Shown here one piece after another: positions 46,372 through 57,500 of a stretch of 64,000 nucleotides of DNA (positions are counted from its first letter, which is position 1; each line of letters starts with the position of its first letter). Position numbers and translations under genes: made by a program. The stretch spans positions 332,048,305-332,112,304 of the forward strand of contig CM042689.1 in NCBI GenBank assembly GCA_023614405.1, written 5' to 3'. Origin of the DNA: Avena insularis (lineage: Eukaryota > Streptophyta > Magnoliopsida > Poales > Poaceae). Below the pieces are notes generated by a model. The model searched no databases, was not told the origin of the DNA, and worked only from the letters and a program-made list of their open reading frames with translations.

Positions 46372-47934
46372 ATTTTCTGCATAGGTGGAAAAACGAATAA
46401 GTCAAAGCGGCTAAAGGAGAAAGTTAGGTACGGTGTTGAGAGATATAAACCCTAATTCAGAGAAACCCTAATATATACATACACAATAATAAAAATGAAG
46501 AGACACCCTAAACCTAGCTACAAAAAGGAAACCGTGTAGTAGATAGGTAACTCTAGCTAAAATCAATATTTCGGAGTTCCGAGGGGTGTAAAACCTAGTT
46601 CGGAGAAACCTCGGATGCATATGAGAGGGGAACATGAGTATAAGGCTACAAAAGGGAAACTATCCACCAGATTGGTAACACTAGATACTAATAAAATACC
46701 ATATTGGAATCGATTTAAGAGGGTTCGGAATGCCCTGGCGAAGGCACATCGTCGAACCCACATGCACCTAAGGGGTATTAATGATTCCTTATCTAAGATA
46801 GGGTTTTTAAGATAGGGCCAAAGACTAATAATACCAAACTAATTAATAAACCTAATAATACCTAACTAATAATAAACCTAATAATCCAAACACCAAAAAT
46901 AAAGGGAAACCCTAAAGCATCGATGCAATGATCAAGCAAGTATGATGATATGACAAGTTAAATTGTATTGAAAAGTAACCCTAAAGCACGCTCGACAAAT
47001 TAAACGGGGTTCCGAGGGGCGCAAACCCTAACTCGGGGAAACTCCGGAATCACCTGTGAGGGGTTACTATGTTCTTCTAATCAAACTTGGTATATTATTT
47101 AAGTTGCTTAATAATGCATGATTATAGCTTAAATAGGTAGGTTTCATTTTTCTGAACATTTTGGTATATTATACATATTTTTCTGACTTATAAATAATAA
47201 GTTCGGGGTTCGGGGTGGCCGGAATCAGCGGTGGAGGCGGTGGCCGGAGTCTACCCTTTTAATTGACTGTAAGATTCCTCTTGTTCCACTAAATCCAGGG
47301 ACATCTTATTTGCAATTTTTTGAGTGGTAGAACTTTTTCTATGGATTTAATACTCTAAAAAACATTAACTCATTTAATTAACCAACACAAAACCTTGCTG
47401 CAAAAGCATAAAACAACTGTACAGCAATATTCTACGTGAGATACTGATTCCATACATATTTTATTTGCAATTTTTGGCCCAGTAGATTATTTTCTATGAA
47501 TTTTACAAGTTTCATCTAAAATTTGCCAAAAAAATCGAATTAAATTAAATAGTCAAATGTGACCGTTTGACCACGCCGACGTGGCGCTGACCTAGGCTGA
47601 CTGGACCATTGGATGTTGATCGGAGGGCTCACCGGAGCAGCGTCGGACATGCGGGGAAAGGGAGGGAGGCGGTCAGCGGGTGGTGGCGGTGATCCCCAGC
47701 GGGCGAGCGAGGCGAGGTGGAAGCGAACACGCACGGTACCAGGGCGGCGGGTGGTGGCGTGCGGCTGGTCGACGTAGGTGGAGGCGGCGGCGGCGCTCAT
47801 GACGACGGCGATGGAGAGCATCTCCCCTGCGGCGCGTCGGCGATGGACAGCGTCTCCCCTGCGGCGCGTCGGGTGGTTGCAGAGAATGGAGAAGGGGAGA
47901 AGAAGGAGAGGCACGCGTATATGAAGGAAGGACC
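46372..47934. other. CACTA interior, non-coding
   Basis: AT-rich DNA upstream of the CACTA gene. The words AACCCTAA and TTCGGAGAAACC/TTCCGAGGGGTGTAAA recur at about 46450-46470, 46575-46612 and 47008-47045, suggesting a weak local repeat. No second gene (TNP2 transposase) is seen. The 47600-47930 end is GC-rich. Confidence 0.4.
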
Positions 47935-48095
47935 TTTAGTCCCGGTTGGTTACTCCAGCCGGGACTAAAGGGTGGTCATACGTCCCGGTTGGAGCCACCA
48001 ACTGGGACGTATACTCTAATTTTCAGCACATGAAGGGGCGCGCGCAGGGGGTCTTTAGTCCCGGTTGGTGGCTCCAACCGGGACATATTCCCCTG
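47935..48095. repeat. TTTAGTCCCGGTTGG hairpin repeats
   Basis: TTTAGTCCCGGTTGGTTACTCC is followed by its near complement CCGGGACTAAAG, then CGTCCCGGTTGGAGCC, CCAACTGGGACG, CTTTAGTCCCGGTTGG and CCAACCGGGAC. These match the subterminal repeats beside the CACTA terminus at 32619 and could form stem-loops. Confidence 0.7.
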
Positions 48096-48184
48096 TTTTC
48101 AAATTTTTTCAGGTATTTTCTCTCCGTTCCCGCCTTATTTTTTATTTTGGGGTTTAAATTTGTAATATTTTTTAAATGATAATT

Positions 48185-48715
48185 AATTTGGAAAGTAGAA
48201 AAACTTTAAACATAAAGAGTGTTTGGATTTGAATAAATAATTCAAAACTATTTTATGTTTTAAAAAATAATTAATGTAACCATTTAAAATATGAACCATT
48301 TACAATTAAAAATGAATTAACTTATATTTTTTTAATATCAATTTGGAATTTAGAAAAACTTTAAACATAAAAAGTGTATGGATTTGAATAAATAATCCAA
48401 AACCATTTTCTATTTTTAAAAATTAATTAATGTAACCATTTAAAATTAAAAATGAATTAACTTATATTTTTTGAATATTAATTTGGAATTTAGAAAAACT
48501 TTAAACATAAAAAGTGTTTGGATTTGAATAAATAATTCAAAACCATTTTCAGTTTTAAAAAATAATTAATGTAACCATTTAAAATATGAACCATTTACAA
48601 TTAAAAATGAATTAACTTATATTTTTTTAATATCAATTTGGAATTTAGAAAAACTTTAAACATAAAAAGTGTTTGGATTTGAATAAGTAATTCAAAACCA
48701 TTTTCTGTTTTTAAT
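48185..48715. repeat. AT-rich tandem repeat, ~155-bp unit, about 3.5 copies
   Basis: Units start with AATTTGGA at 48185, 48340, 48480 and 48635 (spacing 155, 140, 155). Each contains AGAAAAACTTTAAACATAAA and GTGTTTGGATTTGAATAA with few changes. The 140-bp unit lacks the ATGAACCATTTACA part. It lies between CACTA-type hairpins and a captured ORF. Confidence 0.88.
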
Positions 48716-48890
48716 GGGAGAAAAAAAAAGGACGGAAAATAATGGGCGGAAGGAAAATTTGATTAGGATAGAACTTGAATTAAAGTACATAACGCAACTA
48801 ACACAAAGTTACATAGAAGAACTGAAAATTAAGATACATGGCCAGATTAAGCCACAATCGGCCGAATTTGTGTGGCAATGTTGGAATAAT

Positions 48891-49426
48891 TCAGTCATGC
48901 TCCTGCCTACACCTGTAATACTCGCCACTGTAGTCGTCGTACTTGCCGTGGCCGTCGTCGCTATCGTCGGGGTCGCCGTAGTTGAACCTTGAAGGTTGAG
49001 TACGAGTGGGCTGGACTTGAGGGTAGCGCAGGCGGGAGCTAGAGTCGGCGGCCGTGTCGTAGGCCATGACGCTCTGGAGAGTCCGGCCGCGCCACCACAG
49101 CCGACGGCCGGCCTCGTTGAAGTTCGGAGGAGGTGGGCCCGCCTCCTCGTGCCTAGCGAGTGCCCTCTCACGCCGATCCACGAACAAGGCTTCCCAAGTC
49201 GGGAAATAGCCGGGATGCCATCTGGGATTCCTCCGCTGCTCCGGCGTGAGCTCGAAGTAGTAGTGGTTCGTGATGGCCATCCGACGCGCCACACCTAGAG
49301 GGACAGGAGGAACCGGCATGCCTCCGGCCAAAGATCCAAATGACGGGACGCAGAGCAATGGCGGGGGTAGTTCGAGGCGCAAAGCGCCTCCGCCTCCCTG
49401 GGAGTTAGTGCTACGGTGGAAGCCAT
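48891..49426 (-). pseudogene. Transposon-borne ORF (ALARHEE/AGRRLWW family), frameshifted
   Basis: The start at 49426 reads MASTVALTPREAEAL; a one-base shift near 49385 then leads into the frame with LELPPPLLCVPSFGS. After it come MPVPPVPLGVARRMAI, YYFELTPEQRRNPRW, EALFVDRRERALARHEE, FNEAGRRLWWRGRTLQSVM, and an Asp/Tyr-rich tail to 48891. The FxDRRExxLARH and NxAGRRxWW...GRTLxxVM motifs also occur in the Harbinger-borne ORF at 15601. The function is unknown. Hairpin repeats of CACTA type lie on both sides. Confidence 0.6.
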
Positions 49427-49493
49427 GGGAAAGAGTGATAAGGTTGCAGATATGAGTCTAGAGATGTGCAATGACAATGGAGGCCAACCCTAC

Positions 49494-49504
49494 ATATATA
49501 TATA
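49494..49504 (-). promoter_or_regulatory. TATA-like element of the transposon-borne ORF
   Basis: A TATATATATA run lies about 70 bases upstream of the ATG at 49426 on the minus strand, which is suitable spacing for a short leader. Confidence 0.5.
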
Positions 49505-49639
49505 GTGAAGAACTGGCGGGAAGAACTGAGGGATGAACTGGCGGGAAAAAATATCGAGAAGAAAAATGGCGGAAAGAAAAATGACGGGAAAAATGGCGTG
49601 TCGACATTATGTCGTGCGGCGTGTACCTTGTCCAGGATG

Positions 49640-49705
49640 GTGTCACCAACCGGGACTAAAGATGAACCTTTAGTCCCGGTTGGAGACACCAACCGGGACA
49701 AAACA
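49640..49705. repeat. TTTAGTCCCGGTTGG hairpin repeats (right group)
   Basis: CACCAACCGGGACTAAAG is followed by CTTTAGTCCCGGTTGGAG and CACCAACCGGGAC: three alternating blocks that pair with each other and match the groups at 32640-32745 and 47935-48095. Confidence 0.7.
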
Positions 49706-49734
49706 CGAGTCAGCACTAATAATAGGGGTGAGTG

Positions 49735-51597
49735 TCGGAAAATGAAAAAGGGCTTTTCCGTGCGACAAAAATGAAAACTTCCTCCTGCAACATTGTTCTC
49801 CATACCAATATCCACACACATGCATAATATGGGCACAACATCACAAACTATGTCGTGATTCAGCACATAACATCGGTCATTTGGACCGAAAGCCATGAAA
49901 CCTCGAACATGATAGATCATTTTGTGAAGGTTTTTTCGAAACATGATCAATATACCAAGTCTGGTATTTTTCCTTTCAACTATGTAACATAATATGACAC
50001 CACACGAAGGATTTTCATTGTTCGGATTTTTTTTGAATTTATTATGCCTGTTTTAAATTATCTGAATTTCTAACTATGGTCGAACCGGTGTGCATGAAGA
50101 TAGGGGACGAGCATCGTTAGAACTTGCATTAGATCTCTGAAGAAACCACATATTGCGAGTCAAAAAATGATTTTTTCAAAAAATCACGGGCGATATATCA
50201 TGTACCTGTAGTACAAACCGAACCCACTTCCTACCGATTCGGCAGACATTTGTCCTTTTTACCCGGGATGGAAGAAAAGGTTTGAGATATCCCGGTTGGG
50301 AGATAGTCCATGTAAGGTGGTCTAGTATTTTAGGAAAATGGTACGGTAGCATTCTGAAACGACATTTTGGTGGTTACTTCACAAAATGACCCGTTTTTTG
50401 CACTCGGAAAATGGAAAAGGGCTTTTCCGTGCGACAAAAAGGAAAACTTCCTCCTGCAACATTGTTCTCCATACCAATGTCCACACACATGCATAATATG
50501 GGCACAACATCACAAACTATGCCGTGATTCAGCACATAACTTCGATCATTTGGACCGAATACCATGAAACCTCGAACATGATAGGTCATTTTGTGAAGGT
50601 TTTTTCGAAACATGATCAATATACCAAGTCTGGTATTTTTCCTTTCAACTATGTAACATAATATGACACCACACGAAGGATTTTCATTGTTTAGATTTTT
50701 TTGAATTTATTATGCCCGTTTTGAATTATCTGAATTTCTAACTATGGTCGAACCGGTGTGCATGAAGATAGGGACGAGCATCGTTAGAACTTGCATTGGA
50801 TCTCTGAAGAAACCACATATTGCGAGTCTAAAAATGATTTTTTCAAAAAATTATGGGCGATAGATCATGTACCTGTAGTACAAACCAGACCCACTTCCTA
50901 CCGATTCGGCAGACATTTGTCCTTTTTACCCGGGATGGACGAAAAGGTTTGAGATATTCCAGTTGGGAGATAGTCCATGTAAGGTGGTCTAGTATTTTAG
51001 GAAAATGGACGGTAGCATTCTGAAACGGCATTTTGGTGGTTACTTCACAAAACGACCCGTTTTTTACGCTCAGAAAATGGAAAAGGGCTTTTCCATGCGA
51101 CAAAAAGGAAAACTTCCTCCTGCAACATTGTTCTCCATACCAATGTCCACACACATGCATAATATGGGCACAACATCACAAACTATACCGTGATTCAACA
51201 CATAACATCGGTCATTTGGACCGAAAGCCATGAAACCTCGAATATGATAGATCATTTTGTGAAGGTTTTTTCGAAACATGATCAATATACCAAGTCTGGT
51301 ATTTTTCCTTTCAACTATGTAACATAATATGACACCACGCGAAGGATTTTCATTATTCGGATTTTTTTTGAATTTATTATGCCCGTTTTGAATTATCTGA
51401 ATTTCTAACTATGGTCGAACCGGTGTGCATGAAGATAGGGGACGGGCATCGTTAGAACTTGCATTGGATCTCTAAAGAAACCACATATTGCGAGTCTAAA
51501 AATGATTTTTTCAAAAAATCACGGGCGATAGATCATGTACCTGTAGTACAAACCGGACCCACTTCCTGCCGATTCGGCAGACATTTGTTCTTTTGAC
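49735..51597. repeat. Tandem array: ~667-bp unit, two full and one partial copy
   Basis: Units begin at 49735, 50404 and 51070 (periods 669 and 666), each with TCGGAAAATG/TCAGAAAATG, then AAAGGGCTTTTCC. All share TTCCTCCTGCAACATTGTTC, then CATGCATAATATGGGCACAA, and the late segment CCGATTCGGCAGACATTTGT. The third copy ends near 51597. Differences are mostly single bases. Each unit has a minus-strand open frame of about 70-80 codons (GPNDR.YVLNH.IVCDVVPILC), which I do not recognise. Confidence 0.92.
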
Positions 51598-51661
51598 GTA
51601 AACCATGATCAAGCTGGGGGTGCATGGAAAAAGGGGTTTCCTCTCCTCCTGGTTCTGGAGA

Positions 51662-52687
51662 GAGTTAGATACGCTAACAGTCTCTATACTTGTTGTACTG
51701 GCTCGATTTAGTCTTTGTACTTAGAATTTGCTAAATTTTATCCGTGTACTTATGAATTGCGTTTGATTTAGTCCAATTCGATGTTTGCAGTTGAAATTGA
51801 GCCGACATGGACTAAAATCTTGCAAGAACACCCTCCCGCATCTGAGAAAATTGCAAAAAACGGCCACAAATGTTGCACAATACATGATTTGTCCATGTAC
51901 TTGTCCAGATGACTTGATTTAGCCCAAACACATGTTTGCGGAAGAATTTGAGCTGATGCGGACAACACATGAGCACATGTCCCACTTACGCGAAACTAGC
52001 TGGTCTGAAAATTTGCAGAGACCCCCTCACACATCTAGAACGTATATTTTCGCTCCCATATTATTTGCATATACCCACTCTCCATCTAATCGATAAGCCA
52101 GCACTCCACGTTGTTACAGTACCCTTCAATTCAAGACTGTTCTATTTAAGAGAGAGGGAAAATGAGAGAGTCGATGCAGAGGGAGGCTTAGGTGGCGACG
52201 ATCACTAGACTGGAGCATGTAACGTTTTTTCATAGAGGGGAGATGATGTTGAAACGACACCGATAGCCGCGGAAATGTACTTTCTACATGTGGGAGGGGG
52301 TCCTACAAATTCGACAACAAACATACTTTTGAACTAAATCGAGTCCAGTTGACAAATATATGGATTAATATGCAAATTTAAATATATGGGTTAATATGCA
52401 AATTACGAATATCAGGACTAAATCGAGCCAAACAGACGATTACAGGGATACTATTATATCTAGCCTCAGATATGATAGTTTTTTTTATTTTCTTAGATGT
52501 GAGAGGGTATTCTTACAATATTACAGTCCACATGTCATCCGTGACAGCTCGATTTCGACGGCAAAAATCGAATTAAACTAAATCAAACCCAATTCACAAA
52601 TTTACAGACAAAATTTCAAATTCCGAGTATAAGACTAAATTTAGCCAGACTGACAAGTATAAAAACTGTTACTGTCTTTAACTCTTA
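51662..52687. mobile_element. DNA element with long (~110-bp) inverted repeats
   Basis: The left end (AGATACGCTAACAGTCTCTA, CTTGT, then GATTTAGTC, then GAATTTGCTAAATTTT, then TTTGATTTAGTCC) matches the inverted right end (AGACAGTAACAGTTTTTATA and so on) for about 110 bases at moderate identity. TGGAGA occurs on both outer sides (51656-51661 and 52688-52693) and may be the target duplication, though a 6-base duplication is unusual. The interior has no transposase. It could be an old MULE or another long-TIR class. Confidence 0.65.
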
Positions 52688-52693
52688 TGGAGA

Positions 52694-54207
52694 CTACACA
52701 TGCGAGCATTGGAAAATATAGAATCACGGATTCACAGCCGTCAGGCCAGGCCCACATCCTAGACGAGGACACCATGACTAGATTTTTGACCTGTGCGTAA
52801 CTCCACAATTTATTGCACCGATTTGGTAGAGAGATAAGCTTTGACGACATATGTGATCCGCCGGTGCAAGACCCCTGGCTAGGCCCCACGGTACAGCGCG
52901 CCTTCTGCCTTGCTCGGTCGGTCTCCCTGAATTCGGCGTGCACGCCGTTTTACGTACGGTTCGCTGGTGGAGGCGCGTAAATGAATGAGGCCGAGGCGAC
53001 CTGCACAGCTGCACTGCATGCATGGAAAGTTCCTTCCAGCGCGAGACCGATCGGAGAACTACATGATGCAGGGTGCAGGAATGGCGTTAAATAATGTATA
53101 CAGTAGGAAACACCGCGCCCGTGAAACCGAATTGCTCTTTGCAAGATACGTATCTTGAAAAAACAGATAATAAAGAAATAAAAATAGGGCAGTACTACGC
53201 GTCCTTCAGGGAATTTGTATTTTTTATTCCCAGGTCTCCAGCAAACCACGTGTTTTTTTTTGTCAAAATCCCGTTTTTGCTATAGACATACTCGTTTTTG
53301 CTACAAATAGTCAGATTGGACATCGCCAGAGAGTTCGCCGGTGACCATGTAGCAAAAAAGTTGTGCTAATGTAGCAAAATCAGAATACAGATGTAGAAAA
53401 ATAATTATGCTAATATAGCAAAAACCGACTTCACCGGGGACATCGCCGGAGCAAAAACTTGTAAGAAAAAAATTTCATGTAGCAGCGCCGCTCGCCGTAG
53501 GTAGGAACACCAGAAGCCGTATGTAGCAGAGTGGGTCGCCATGTGTAGCAGGACCTTTCGCCGAAGGTAGTAGCGCCGCTCACCGAAGGGTAGCAACGAC
53601 CGTCACCATAGGTAGCAACACCAGAAGCCGTATGTAGCATGTTCGGTCAGCATGTGTAGCATCGCCTCCGTCCGCACATAGCAGTGCTTCCAACGTTGGG
53701 GGGGGGGAGCGCAGATTCATGGGCGACACCATGGAAGGCTTGTGTAGCCGCCATGGTCTCTCTGCAAGAGCCCGTGGCCAGTGTCACGGCAGCAGCTGAG
53801 GGAGAGCATGTGGCGTGCCTTGCAGCGGCGGCGGCAGAGAGAGGACATGGAGGCACACCTTGCAGCGACGACGGAGGGAGGTCCATGGTGGTGCGCCTTG
53901 CAGCGGCGAGGGATGGAGGCCCATGGCTGCGTGCCTTGTAGCAGCGGCGGTGGGAGCGGTACGGTGAGAAGCTCGGTGCCGGGAAGGATCCGCAGGAGAA
54001 GCAGGGGCTGCGCGTCGCGGAGATCCAACGGCGGCAATGGCTGCTAGTCTCGGGCTGGAGAGAGGCGCTGGTGGTTGGGATAGGAAGAAGACGTGGTAGT
54101 TGGGATAGGAAGAAGACGTGGTGTCGGGCCACCTGATGTTAGCGCGACCGACCCGGGGGATCAAATCGGTCGATTCCTGGGGATACGTATCATTACCTAT
54201 AAAAATA
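52694..54207. other. Intergenic stretch with degenerate GTAGC-based repeats
   Basis: 53290-53700 is built from variants of TAGCAAAA and then of TGTAGCAGCGCCGCTCGCCG. The words CCAGAAGCCGTATGTAGCA occur at about 53509 and 53627, some 120 bases apart. Short open frames cover it on both strands, but no domain is seen. GATACGTATC occurs at about 53144-53153 and 54181-54190. Confidence 0.45.
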
Positions 54208-54538
54208 TAAGAGAGTCGCATCTAGCCGATCCAAAATGGTTAGAGCAACTCTAGCAGATACGGTAAAACACGAGTACATTCACATAAACTAGAAACCATA
54301 TTTAGGAATTGAACTTTTAAAATTTTGCAGTCATTGCAAAATACAGAGATGATCTAGTGTTCGATCAAATGACAGTACTGTGTAATTATACATAATTCAT
54401 CACATCAAAAACACAGAACAGAAAATTAAACTAAATATTACATACTCTGAGCACCACCGCTAACCCTGATGCCAAAATCGAGCCCCGAGTGACCTCACCG
54501 GAGCTTCTGGGCGCGGCGGCGATGCGGCGACAAGGTGT

Positions 54539-57500
54539 TCAGTCGACCTCGAGGTCGATCACCTCCTGCTTGATACGCTTCATGGACTTCTCCTCCTCGT
54601 ACCTGTCAACACCCGGATTTTTAATCCTAGATGCCTGTTATGCCATACATCGCAATCACAGGATTACCATTTTTGTGAGACATAACAGAATTGGATACCA
54701 TAGTACATCATCCATTACAACCGTACATAAGTTCTTACATAAATAGGGATCTCATGATCCAGTTCTTAATACAACATCAAGCAGCGGAATACGTAATAAT
54801 AACATGGCGTGGCGAAGCTCCATCTTCGGGTCACGAGCAATGTCGATGGGAGATGATCCTAGTTGTCATAACCTTCCTGGGGTCCATCCTCCAGGTACTC
54901 CTCTTCATAGTCTGGCCATGGAATAGCCAGGGACAAAGCCATGAGTACTCTTTAAGTACTCACAAACTAGTACTAACAAGTAAAGGTTTTTTTTGGATAA
55001 TAGGATACTAGGCTCTAGGGTTGTTTTGCAAAAGCCAGATTTATCTCTACGAAGTTCTAAAGCTAGTCACAATTTTATAACTCCTAAATGGGATCTTGTA
55101 ACTCATGTCACAACCCTGTTGTGGTCAAGTCAAAGTCTCAATTCATTTCACAAGTCATTTTGAAAAGTCTGACGGGGAACAGTATGGCCACTCCAACTGT
55201 CCATAACCACGGACGCGGCTATTCGAATAGTTTGACACTCTGCAGATATTGTACATTTTCACCACAACATTCAATACATTCGTCAGGAACAAATCCTGAA
55301 TTCACCATACTCAGTATGCGGATAATCAATCCTAACCTTTTGATTACACGCCCTAGTATAAGCACCTATCCTGTGAGTTTGGCCTCCCAACCATGACCAA
55401 CTGTCATCTTGGGTACTGTACAGGTGGACAATCTTCACAAGGTAGCCTCAGCTCAGACCTTGGCCGTGAGGGAACTAATACTAAGGTATATAAGTTTCCA
55501 GTCAATCCCTATCCAATCTTCGGGTATTGTGGTTGTACGATAAAATTGGAATGGTATCGCATCCAGACAACCATCAGTTTTATAAAGGGCTAAGGCTCAT
55601 GCCTCAACATTTTCATCACCAAAATCATCAGGTGTTCGGAAACACATGTCCAAAACATTTCAATAGAATGATCCATCATTCCAAGGTTTTCATAACCATT
55701 TTCACCAAGTATTCCCATCTAATGTTGATCAAGTTTTATGCTTAGCACTAGCATCTACAGGTGGGGGTAAGCACTGATGAGGGATGGTAAACTAGTGGGG
55801 TTTTAACTAAGTTCAATCTCATGCCTTAGGATGACATCAAGATTATAGATTAGGCCAAATTTTATGCTCTTTATGCAACCTTCACATATCCTTCTAGTAT
55901 CTACCATTTATGCCAGTGAACTCTAAGTAAGAGCTTTCATAAAGAAATAAAGTATAAAGCTTGTAAGTAAAAAAACTAGGATTGGTTTATCAAGTGGTTA
56001 TGATCATATATGCTTAAGGCATATAGTGGTCATAGTAACAAGTAGTGGTTTGTGGCATCAATAGGGTATCTTGCAAGGGTTAGCTTGCACATTCACTAGT
56101 AGTATCAGACTTGCATTAGTGTCAATATAAGCTTGCTAAATTGCAAGTGTTAGCTTGCAAGTATTGGCTTGCAAGGTTAATAGCTTGCAAGGTTAATAGC
56201 TTGCATTGGTCAACTTGATTAGTAAAGCTTGCCTTGAGCAGAGCAGTGGTTGAAGTTCTCCTCGGCTTCTTCTTCGTAGAATCCTCCTTCCTCCTCGTAT
56301 CCTTGGTCGGTACTATCGTCTATGAATAAATACGAGGTACACAATCACCAAACAATACTTAACTACTTGCAATCATCACACACAAGGGTCCTATGGATGA
56401 TCTAACATCATCTCTAACCTTACAAAATTAAAGCTTGGTTTACATCCTTTTATTTTTAGAAAAGTAATTTCTACTCATTGAAAAACTACTTAAGATTTAA
56501 TATTCTCCAAACCAAACATGGGATCATGTTGACACATGTCATCACCACATATTTTAGTCCATGGGAATATGATTTAAAGTGGTGTCACAATTTAATAAGG
56601 TTTTATCCTTCTATTTTAATTAAATAAAGTGACTAGAAATGCCTATGTAGCATTCTTTTATTACTTGAACATTATTTCTGCAAGTAAACCTATATATTTT
56701 TATATATTCTGAAAGGTATGGTTAAGTGTGATTTTTGAGAGTTGGAATCAACTCAAAAGCTATTATGGTTTAAATTTGAAAAATGTTTGAATACAGAAAA
56801 GCTTTTGTCTTGTTATTTTTACCATGGGTGATCTATAGATCCAAATGACTTGAATCCAACGGGCTTGGATTCAGCATTTCCATACCTTTCTAACAAAATT
56901 AGTTTCATTCAATTTGATGCACTGAATCGATCTGGGTTGATTTTTGAAGTTGGGTATTGAAGTGAGTTTGCAATAAAATGGAAAAGGTTTAATTCAAATA
57001 ACTGGGCTGCGCGGGAAAAGATACTAGGCCGGCCTGCTAAGCGCAGTGCTCCCGCGGGCTGCTTAAGTGGGTGTCCCCACTCGTCAGTGAGACGGGGGGT
57101 GCGAAGCGGTACGGGGCAACGTGGTGCGTTCGATCTGATTCTAATCCAACGGCTGAGAGTCATCGTCGACTTTGAGCAACGCCGGCGAGAAAGAAACCTA
57201 GCGCGGCTAGTGGGGGTTGCTGGGGGCTCATCGAGGTGCTGGCGAGGGTCGGCGAGGCGGGCGAACGACAAAGTCGACGACGGCGAACTCAGGGGTGGTC
57301 GCGGCAGCTCTTGGGGTGGACGAAATCGATGGCGCCCTTCTTCTCCAGAGGCGGCGGGCTCCGGTGAAATTCCGGCGATGTGCTGCTCGCCTTGCTTCGG
57401 GAACGGTGTGGCACGATCAGTGAGGAGAGGGAAGTAGAATGGTGTGCTTAGTTCGGCTGGGGGTGGCCTCTATTTATAGTCGAGCGAGGGGACCGACGGG

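Larger units (their letters stand above)
32619..49734 (-). mobile_element. CACTA-derived region (left end clear, right end not found)
   Basis: CACTGGTGGAAACAACCC at 32619 is a CACTA terminus, followed by the hairpin repeats usual beneath such ends (TTTAGTCCCGGTTG, then CAACCGGGAC at 32670-32745). A minus-strand plant transposase (Ptta-type)/Ulp1 gene fills 33106-46371 around a later Sirevirus. The same TTTAGTCCCGGTTGG hairpin family recurs at 47935-48090 and 49645-49705, but no inverted CACTGGTGG end was found to the right. No TNP2-type DDE transposase is seen. I read it as one non-autonomous CACTA, or two neighbouring ones, with a lost right end; the right limit given is only where the tandem array begins. 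Confidence 0.6.

Noticed and set aside
48185..48715. Possible CRISPR-like regularly spaced repeat
   Set aside because: Units are contiguous 155-bp tandem copies in a plant genome, not short repeats with unique spacers.
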